From the NCBI GenBank assembly GCA_030533445.1, contig CM060072.1, positions 19,285,767 to 19,349,766 of the forward strand: a DNA stretch of 64,000 nucleotides, in the 5' to 3' direction. The stretch is from Cyprinodon diabolis. Its lineage: Eukaryota > Chordata > Actinopteri > Cyprinodontiformes > Cyprinodontidae. The translations under genes and the position numbers were made by a program. The notes under the pieces are model-generated. The model was not told the DNA's origin, did not search any database, and saw only the letters and a list, made by a program, of their open reading frames with translations. This document shows positions 53,001 to 64,000 of this stretch, one piece after another. Each line of letters starts with the position of its first letter. Within the stretch, counting starts at the first letter, position 1.

Positions 53001-54429
53001 ACAAATGCTTCTGTCTTTGGATTTAGAGGTTACTTTTTTTCAAAGTAGCACCTAGTTTGTAAGACCTGAGAGATAAGTTGTCCGGAACATAAAGGCTAAT
53101 AATATAGAACTTAACGTTTAGCACCTTTAAACGAAGGTTACAATTTTTAACAGACACTTGTTTTGTTTTGAATTAAAGTCTACCACAATGCGGCTTTTTA
53201 TTTTAATGAAAAATTGTAACTGTACTTAATCTTATATAGCACTTTTCCAATCGTACAGATTAATCAAAGTTCTTTAAACTCCTAAAAATACACACACATT
53301 TATACACTTATAGGCAGATATTGATGCAGTTGGGAACTTAAAGCGGAACACCGTTTATTTAACATTGGGCCCTTGATTTTACGTTATTACATCATTTTCT
53401 ACTTACCCATATAAGTTTTGTCATTTGGAGATGTTCTGAAGATATTAGGTTAGGTTATATCCAAGTAATGTCCTTTTGGCAACGACTTGAAGGCACAAAC
53501 GAAACTGTTCAGAATTTATTTGTTATGTTACGCCAGCATTCATAATATGTAGGCGAATCACTGTCGCCCAGACATCCGCGGTTATATTTTTCATAGTTAT
53601 ACATTTTTAAAACATACGGGAGTGTGTATGACGTCATCTGCGCGCCGGACTGGAGCTGTGATAGGCATCCCGGCAAGACATTACAAATATTATTTTTGAT
53701 TACATTCATTATATTACATTTACAAATTTAGACACCTCTGCAAACGTTTTCTATTGGCAATTATTTTACCGCATACACCTACTGACCCATGGCCGTACTA
53801 ACAGTACTTATTTGACTGCAACTTTGAGGTTCAGGAGTATTATTAGCTTGTGCTACTCACTTTAAGGAGCTGACCTACTGATTCCTAAAGTAAAGCCTGT
53901 AAAAGTGTAAAAGGTGTGTACCAGTGTGGAAAATTTGATACAGCAGGTAAATCCACTACAGTAACCCTTAAACCTCTAAAGGCAGCACCGAGTTGTTGTT
54001 TTTTTATACAAATATTGAAGAAATAATAACATATAATTGAAAAAAATTTAAGATATGAGGAGCAACATTAAAATAGCATACCATAAGCCCAGTTTATGCG
54101 GATTATTTCCACAAAAAAGGGTAATGAGTTGCTATTTAAATCTGAAAACTGAGCAATTCTGTCGGGTCACGTTAGCTTACCTGCCTGTACTTGCCATGGC
54201 CTACATGACTGAAAATTTAGCGGAATGTGGTTCTGGAAAGCAACCTCATCCTTGAAGAATCAGGTTTAAAGCAAAATTGGAAAGGAGCCTTGCAGAAGCT
54301 AACATGAATGTCTTTGTCCTCCAGTCTCTGCTCAGGAGTCCAGAGGTGATCCGGTTTCTTCAGCAGCAGCAGCAGCTCCTGGCTGCACAAACCCGCAGCC
54401 AGTCACAGCAACACTTCCAGGGCTGTTGA
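46603..54429 (+). CDS. rfxap: rfxap gene span (three coding exons)
   Basis: Regulatory factor X-associated protein is a nuclear subunit of the RFX complex (with RFX5 and RFXANK), which binds the X box of MHC class II promoters. The coding exons 46603-47031, 47182-47292 and 54325-54429 join in phase 0 to a 214-residue protein; human RFXAP, as I recall, is about 272, mainly because of a longer N-terminus. Order: acidic N-terminal region, basic CTYEGC...KKKKSDQA segment, conserved [18 protein letters not shown], and a Gln-rich C-terminus. All three exons have consensus splice sites. Confidence 0.95.
47182..47292 (+). CDS. rfxap: rfxap exon 2
   Basis: The acceptor is aatcag and the donor gtgagt. 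The exon encodes [19 protein letters not shown] then [18 protein letters not shown]. The second half corresponds to the conserved RFXAP C-terminal region (human [19 protein letters not shown]). It has 37 codons, phase 0. Confidence 0.94.
48121..48627. mobile_element. MITE flanked by TTAA, piggyBac-like
   Basis: The ends are AGCTACAGTGTGTAA and its exact inverse TTACACACTGTAGCT, with TTAA on both sides (48117-48120 and 48628-48631). A TTAA duplication is the signature of piggyBac-type transposition; the terminal bases are not the usual CCC start, so the superfamily is probable only. No coding region is present. It interrupts the 3' untranslated part of the LINE. Confidence 0.75.
48850..49905. 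mobile_element. hAT-like element, right end lost
   Basis: The left end TAGGGCTGCAACTAACG is identical to that of the complete MITE at 51177-51606. Internal sequence at 49730-49860 ('gagctctcttcactgccatc', 'gccatgttaatttgttttta') is shared with 51195-51345. The interior is longer here than in the MITE, which looks like an internal deletion derivative of it. The right inverted repeat is missing where Tc1 sequence begins, near 49905. Confidence 0.7.
49906..50948 (+). pseudogene. Tc1-like transposase pseudogene, 5' truncated
   Basis: The plus strand encodes a Tc1 transposase from [18 protein letters not shown] onward. It has the first catalytic region [13 protein letters not shown], then HGGGNIMLW, a frame break near 50300, [16 protein letters not shown] followed by an in-frame TAG (50476-50478), then [15 protein letters not shown] (third catalytic region) and [15 protein letters not shown]. 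The right inverted repeat ends TTTTTTGCCCCACTG at 50948 followed by TA. The N-terminal DNA-binding part and left repeat are missing. The frame break and stop make it inactive. Confidence 0.88.
51177..51606. mobile_element. hAT MITE with perfect 8-bp target duplication
   Basis: The left end is TAGGGCTGCAACTAACG and the right end GTTGTTGCAGCCCTA. Both sides carry CTTGTATG (51169-51176 and 51607-51614), a perfect 8-bp duplication. It sits inside the RNase H LINE, whose coding sense continues on either side, so it inserted after the LINE. The interior includes a CpG-rich part (51360-51510). Confidence 0.93.
53228..53345. repeat. LINE-tail-like dispersed repeat
   Basis: Words 'cttatatagcacttttccaa', 'aagttctttaaactc' and 'cacacacatttatacactta' resemble a repeat with 'tatagcgcttttc...aaagcgctttaca...cattcacacac' found across teleosts. 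It is eroded. Confidence 0.5.
54325..54429 (+). CDS. rfxap: rfxap exon 3 (C-terminus)
   Basis: The acceptor is cctccag. The exon encodes [20 protein letters not shown] then [14 protein letters not shown] and TGA at 54427-54429. Human has [19 protein letters not shown] followed by a Gln-rich end, so both position and sequence agree. This Gln-rich helix is the part reported as needed for RFX complex assembly. The CAG repeat (Q5) could vary in length. Confidence 0.94.
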   Translation, partial: SLLRSPEVIRFLQQQQQLLAAQTRSQSQQHFQGC

Positions 54430-54820
54430 CGTCGAACTGATTGGTTTGCAACAAATGGACTGTTATAAAATACAAATAAACCCTATTTGGTGCAGAATCA
54501 GATAAAGCTGCTAATAAGACCTTTAACTTTTACAAAAAATATTTGTATAAGTGTAAGCAAACATTTCCCTCCATTTAATCCTTCATATTGCAAAATTAAT
54601 CTACACCTTAAAATGTAACTGTCTAAAGTTGTTTGGATTTTGAAACACTGTTTATATATATTTATGTTGAATTTTTTAATTGATAATTTATGTTAATTCT
54701 TGCTCTTCTTGGTGGTATTTATGTGTCATATCATTGTGAAAAAAGGCTAATATAATTAATTTAAATCTATATTAGTTGTATGGTATTAATAAAGTGTAAC
54801 AAATGCATAATTTCCTGTAT
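54430..54820 (+). other. rfxap: rfxap 3'UTR with two poly(A) signals
   Basis: AATAAA occurs at 54475-54480 and again at 54788-54793. Both are plausible ends; the second is followed by a T-rich stretch. Confidence 0.55.
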
Positions 54821-55073
54821 GTTGAAATAATCCATTTTTCTTTTACAAACAAAAAGCCTCCCTGCTTGTTTTTTAAAAAACATATTTTTCATCAATGTTA
54901 AGTACAAGCCAAATTATTTATAAATGCAAAAAAGTAAATGTAAGTTAAAGATGTGAGATGTGAAAATGGAAGTTATTGTATGACATCTTTGTTGCACAGT
55001 TTTCCCTGCTGAGTGTATAAAAATAAAAAAACATTGATAGTGAGACAAAGTGAATTTACAGAGCTGTTTGAGC

Positions 55074-55533
55074 TTTATTCTTTTGATTTAAAGTATTTCA
55101 AGCCCAGAACAGTGGCCGCAGAAAGACCAAGCTCTAACATCAAAGGGGGAGGGGTCTCTGACAGACATATGTAAAAAATAAAAATAAACTGAGAAAATAT
55201 AAAAAAGTAAATAATACATTCAGTCAACACATGGAAATACACCACAAATAACTATAACAGTACCTCCAAATATATCCCATTTAGTCTTTGTGCAGCTAAA
55301 GTGTCTGAAAAAATCCAGAAATGCTTCATTATACTTGAAACTATTGAAATCACATCAAGTGTTTACATCATTTTAATAAAAGAGCAGTTGTAGAATAAAC
55401 TTTAGCAGTGAAGAGCACAGTAGTCATGAAATGTGACAAAATAATGGACAGAAAACTAAGCAGAACACACAACATCTCACTACCTGTGTAAACACAGCAG
55501 GCACACATTTAGAAGTGTGTGTGTGCCTTTATG
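55074..55533 (-). other. smad9: smad9 3'UTR with poly(A) signal
   Basis: The minus-strand AATAAA is TTTATT at 55074-55079. It is the nearest clear signal downstream of the smad9 stop codon and implies a UTR of about 460 bp. Confidence 0.55.
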
Positions 55534-60143
<4,610 letters not shown>

Positions 60144-61494
60144 CTAAAAGCAGACAAAACTGTAGTATCAGAGCTCAGGAATAATTTTGCTGTTGTAGTT
60201 AAAATAGATTGAGCTGCTTGCTATTTTTTTTTTTTATAAAGAAAATGTGACAAATATCAAAGCTCATGACAAAAATTATCCAAAGAGAAGAGGATCAAAA
60301 CTTTAGACACAGTGATCTTTTATTCAGCTGACTGTTGCCCTCAGCTGATCATCAAACATTAAACTGCAAGACAAGTTAAATGTTTAAACCAAATGTAACC
60401 ACGAAACCAACATTAACTTAAATATTTTTGATAGAGTTAGAAAAAATATGTTCAGTTTATATATTTACACTCAATTTCATTTCTAAATATTGTCACTTCA
60501 AACTAACCTCTATCTCTTCCATTCGCATAAGCAAACCATTTGTTACCCTTAAAACCAACCAGTAGAGTAAGTTTATTTTGGTCGATAAGTAATTTGATAA
60601 ATTATCTAAATAATCATAAAAATGTTCACATCACTTTTAACTGGGAGATATTTTCATTGATTTTGGTTCCAAATACTGTGAGTGATTTGACTTTATAAAC
60701 CTTACCCCAGTACTCAGGTTGGGGGGGATGAGGGGGGAAGGCATCCCGCTTCTTAAAAAAATCTTAAAAATCATTCCCCTTCTTAAATGATCATCCCCCC
60801 ATACCATCCCATTTGACATTTTATTACTGAATGTGTAAAATTCCTACTATATATTAACAGTAACGGCAATAAGATATTTGGCAGGTTTTGGGCTTACAAG
60901 TAGCCTGAACAAAATAAATAAAATCAACAAAGTGGCCTACCATGACTATGAAGCTGATCCCAGTGGGAAAATTGTCATCTGCATTTGTCCCTAACTATGT
61001 AGGGGCAGTGATAGCCATGCCAGTCCAGGGACAGACTGCAGTTCTATTGTAAGGTGCCTTGGTCAAGATCAATGACCGGCGTACCTGACATGTAACAACC
61101 ATACCATGCATAGTGCTTTAGGTTAATATACTATATTTATTAGGCTATGTATGCTTACAAAAAAAAATCCACCCTCCTTTTTTTTATACATCTACTGCTG
61201 CCCTAACCCAATGCAAACCAAACCAACAATGAGTAACCTCGTACTGTTATATGTTCCTAACTGGCATATAAGACTATCTGAGAGGAGTTGGCTGGTTTCA
61301 CTCATTGGTTTTAAAGGAGATGCAAAAATGAAGCCTAGGAGTAAGTTTAACTAAAGAAACTCCTGCTCTCCTACATCTATGCGCTGTGTGACTTCATTCA
61401 GATAACACCGTTTAAACTCACCTCCAGTCCCTCCTCCACCATCGTAGATAAACCTTCCTCATCATTCCTCCTGGACTCTTACTGTGTTCCCTGT

Positions 61495-61660
61495 TCTTGT
61501 CTTAACCGGTCCGGCAGAAGACCGCCATTTTGAGCCTGGTTCTGCCAGAGGTTTCTTCCCAATGGGGATCTTTTCCTCTCCACTGTCCCTTCATGCTTGC
61601 TCCTCATGGACAGGTTATCTCAACCTGTGTTATCCAACTGGACTTCCATCTTCCAGATCC
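61495..61660 (+). mobile_element. L2-like LINE 3' end fragment
   Basis: Contains 'tgagcctggttctgccagag' and 'atcttttcctctccactgtc', the same words as the L2-like tail at 22745-23190. The copy is truncated and diverged. Confidence 0.55.
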
Positions 61661-62144
61661 CTGAGTGAAGCTCTAGTATCAGCTCACGCAGTCCACTGGA
61701 TCTACCCATAAAGCTCAGCATACCGTCTCTCTAACCAGCAGTCTACAGACTGATCAACTTCATCTATATCCACTCCATCACCAGTTTCAGGCCTGGGGGG
61801 GGGGGGGGGAAACAGCCCTATTCTTTGCTCCTGTACATGCATATCTATTAAAAATTAAGTGCTATGTTTCCTGCTGAGGTCTGAGTGCCAAAGACAAAGT
61901 AAATGTACCAATAAATTTGTCCTAATTGTCTTTTCTCTTTATGTGACTTTTTCAGATTGAACTGACAATAGGAGGGCAGAAGTAGACCAAAGGTTGGTAC
62001 TAAAGACTACCTGGCAGAAGACTATCACAACAGAATCAGAATAGGGATCAAATAATAAGACTAATATTTAAGTGTTGATGATGATATGTAAATTAAGTAC
62101 CACGAGGAAGCCAATATGAATAAACAAGAAACATGATAGAAAAG

Positions 62145-62681
62145 TCCTTAAAGCTGAAGTCTGTACGTTTTTAAAAATCACTTTTTTGTCATATTGGCTA
62201 AAAATGTCCCTATGCCCAGACAGCAGTACATGTGATATGTAACCTGTGAAAAAAAAAACTGCTTCAACTGGCCCCGCCTATTGCCTGTATTGCAATCTGG
62301 AAAGAATATTTCGGGACGAGACAAAACAAACAATCACAGCCAGAGGAGCGTCTGATGGAGTGTCAATCACAGCTCACACACGCTGAATCCCACCCCCTCC
62401 CTCTCACCGCTGAACCTGCCGCTGCCGCCCGGCTGCTGCAGTCAGGAGGAAGTCATGGCGGAGCGACAGCCACCAGCGAAAGAGAAACTGCCCTTACTGC
62501 CCCTGCCGACAACTGCTTACACGGCAAAGACTTCAAAAAAGAAGATGTCAATGGAAGAGCTGCCGCGTGCACTGCTTGGACGCTTCTGGTCGCATGCGGT
62601 AGCCGCGCAGATGCTGTGAGAGGGGTGAGTTTGGAGGTGGGGCATGAGTGAAGCAGAGAGGGTGTGGGAGAGGCGTGAAAC
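62145..62681. mobile_element. MITE-like repeat fragment cut by an LTR element
   Basis: Begins 'ccttaaagctgaagtctgta', which resembles the 'TTAAAGCTACAGTGTGTAA' end of the element at 48121-48627. A CpG-rich interior follows (62340-62620). The right end is not visible because the Ty3/gypsy LTR starts at 62682; it may resume beyond the window. Confidence 0.5.
62455..62619 (+). CDS. 54-residue ORF inside the MITE-like repeat
   Basis: ATG at 62455 opens a frame reading MAERQPPAKEKLPLLPLPTT then AYTAKTSKKKMSMEELPRAL and LGRFWSHAVAAQML, ending TGA at 62617-62619. It has a basic KTSKKKM segment. I do not recognise a domain. It lies in a CpG-rich repeat, so it may be a non-coding coincidence or a remnant of a captured or transposon-encoded exon; GTGAGTTT nine bases past the stop looks like a donor. 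Confidence 0.25.
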   Translation: MAERQPPAKEKLPLLPLPTTAYTAKTSKKKMSMEELPRALLGRFWSHAVAAQML

Positions 62682-63377
62682 TGTCATGATGGGTTTAAGG
62701 TTCTTAGCCCACATGCAGAACACAACGGAGGCTGGGTAAAAGTTTAACAGAGTTTATTGAAAGTTTCAACAACACAAGATAATGTACTGGTTCTGGAACT
62801 GGTCCGGGCAGGTTCACTGAAGTCTGCAGAGATGATAGTTTGGTTAGTGGAGCAGGCAGATGAGTTATGAGTTCTTGATTATTCAGATTCTACCTTGACT
62901 GAGTCCAGGCTTCTCTTTGAGAGAGAGGGAACTGTTGGGTCCAGAGACTGTTGGTTCAGCAGAGGATACGACCAGCTGCAGCGTCTAACTTGACCTTGAT
63001 TTGAGTTTCAAGCTCTTCACTAAGAGCAGCAGGGGAATCCACATAGGAGTCTTCAGGTTTGGTTCACCAAGGCAGATTGGCAGGTTAAGCTCACCCAGAG
63101 CTTCAGGCTAGAGACAGGTTTCCTATGAGGCAAAAACAGAGAAGACTTAGAATCTGATCTCTCAACAGAGACAACTAGATTCTTTCAGTTTCAGAGGCTC
63201 AGGTTGCTAACCAAACTAAGGTCAACACTGCGGCGTCGAAGGAAGGTCTGGCAGCTGGTTATAAAGGAGAGGTCTCCTGATGAGTAGATGCGTCTCAGGT
63301 GTGCTGGAAAGCTCCAGCTCCAGGAGACCCACGGCGCACTCTGCTGGAGGAAGGTGGTACAGCTCCAGATCCCAACA
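62682..63377 (-). mobile_element. 3' LTR of a Ty3/gypsy retrotransposon
   Basis: On the minus strand the LTR starts TGTTGGGATCTGG and ends CATGACA, giving the canonical TG...CA. It is preceded by a purine-rich tract (minus GAGAGGGGGGTAC, plus 63378-63390), which primes plus-strand synthesis in such elements. The length is about 696 bp. The candidate outer flank is gaaac (62677-62681). The other LTR lies beyond the window, so the duplication cannot be checked. Confidence 0.8.
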
Positions 63378-63388
63378 GTACCCCCCTC

Positions 63389-64000
63389 TCAACAACCGCC
63401 TCTTGGCGGTCCAGAAGATGTCGACGGGAGGGAGCTCTGATATTCCTCGATAAGGGATGGATCGAGGATATACGAACCAGGAATCCATGTGCGGTCCTCT
63501 GGACCGTAGCCCTCCCAATCGACGAGGTACTGCCAACCGCGACCTCGCCGACGGGAGTCCACGATCCGGCGGACGGTGAAAGCTGGATGACCACCGATGT
63601 CCAGGGCGGGTGGAGGGGAGTCGGACGGTGGGCACAGGGGGCTAGAGACAACAGGTTTAATTTGGGAGACATGTAACGTGGGATGGATGCGAAGACTCGG
63701 AGGTAGGTGCAGACGGACAGCAGAGGGGTTGATGATCTGGGCTATTTTATATGGGCCAATGAACCGGGGGGACAGTTTCCGAGACATACCCTTGAGGGGA
63801 ATGTCTCGTGTAGACAGCCATACCTCTTGGCCTATTGAGTAGTCAGGGGCCGGGCGTCTCTTGGAGTCAGCGAAGCGTTTAGAGGAAGCTGATGAGCAGT
63901 GAGCATGGCGATAGTGTCCTTCCAGACTCTTTGACAACGGCGGATGTGATGTTGGACTGATCGGACTGAGATCTCTCTCTCGTCTGCAGGGAAAAGTGGA
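63389..64000 (-). pseudogene. Ty3/gypsy integrase C-terminus with chromodomain (partial)
   Basis: The minus frame ends TGA at 63391-63389. It contains the integrase C-terminal block [20 protein letters not shown] then [11 protein letters not shown], an [13 protein letters not shown] segment, and a chromodomain [20 protein letters not shown] then [14 protein letters not shown]. Chromodomain-bearing Ty3/gypsy elements (chromoviruses) use this module to target chromatin. Near 63890-63910 the conserved upstream integrase sense appears to lie in another frame, suggesting a frameshift and an inactive copy. The rest of pol and gag is outside the window. Confidence 0.8.

Larger units (their letters stand above)
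47293..54324 (+). other. rfxap intron 2, nested transposons
   Basis: A 7-kb intron. The first two thirds (47324-51972) is a stack of nested mobile elements described separately. The remainder (51981-54324) is AT-rich with a short repeat piece near 52267, a LINE-tail-like repeat at 53228-53345, and a small GC-richer island near 53560-53680 holding the palindrome TGACGTCA (53629-53636). Confidence 0.8.

Noticed and set aside
63222..63676. Other 125-137 codon frames on both strands near the right edge
   Set aside because: They overlap the LTR and integrase-chromodomain region in wrong frames; only the 63389-63937 frame encodes recognised motifs.

Overview
This window is vertebrate nuclear DNA, almost certainly from a teleost fish. 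It has GT-AG spliced genes with phase-consistent exons, AT-rich introns, and fish-typical repeats (Tc1, hAT, Harbinger, L2 and Rex-like LINEs, tRNA-derived SINEs, Ty3/gypsy). The species cannot be fixed from the sequence; the repeat content would suit a percomorph. The gene order dclk1 - rfxap - smad9 matches a neighbourhood I recall from human chromosome 13q13.

Positions 1-42169 (+) hold the 3' two thirds of dclk1, doublecortin-like kinase 1. Visible parts are the end of the second doublecortin domain (1765-1864), the Ser/Pro-rich linker (8047-8154, 27360-27454, 35115-35196), the complete kinase domain (35748-40488) and two alternative C-termini (40599-42169). The N-terminal doublecortin exons lie left of the window. 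An internal first exon at 23845-23860 (M-L-E-V-E, splicing into V-N-G-T-P) with a TATA-like box marks the promoter of the kinase-only short isoform. Skipping or inclusion of a 74-nt exon makes the last coding exon read in two frames.

Positions 46603-54429 (+) hold a complete three-exon rfxap, the RFX-complex subunit that activates MHC class II promoters. Its 7-kb second intron contains a nest of transposons: an outer hAT-like element holding an RNase H-bearing LINE, which is itself interrupted by a TTAA-flanked MITE, a hAT/Tc1 chimera and a second hAT MITE. A second, degenerate copy of the same kind of LINE lies in the opposite orientation just upstream of the rfxap promoter.

Positions 55534-60097 (-) hold the six 3' coding exons of smad9 (SMAD8), a BMP-pathway receptor SMAD: most of MH1, the linker with its PY motif, and all of MH2 with the C-terminal SSVS. 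The initiating exon is beyond the right edge. rfxap and smad9 converge tail to tail with only a few hundred bases between their poly(A) signals.

Positions 60098-64000 are smad9 intron. They contain an L2-like tail, a MITE fragment with a small ORF, and the 3' LTR plus integrase/chromodomain end of a minus-strand Ty3/gypsy element running off the window.

The three genes are unrelated in function (neuronal microtubule kinase, MHC-II transcription, BMP signalling) and share only ancestral linkage. I found no new multi-gene system. The most notable points are the dual-frame dclk1 terminus, the internal dclk1 promoter, a splice acceptor in smad9 followed at once by a donor consensus, and several mobile elements whose target-site duplications can be read directly.
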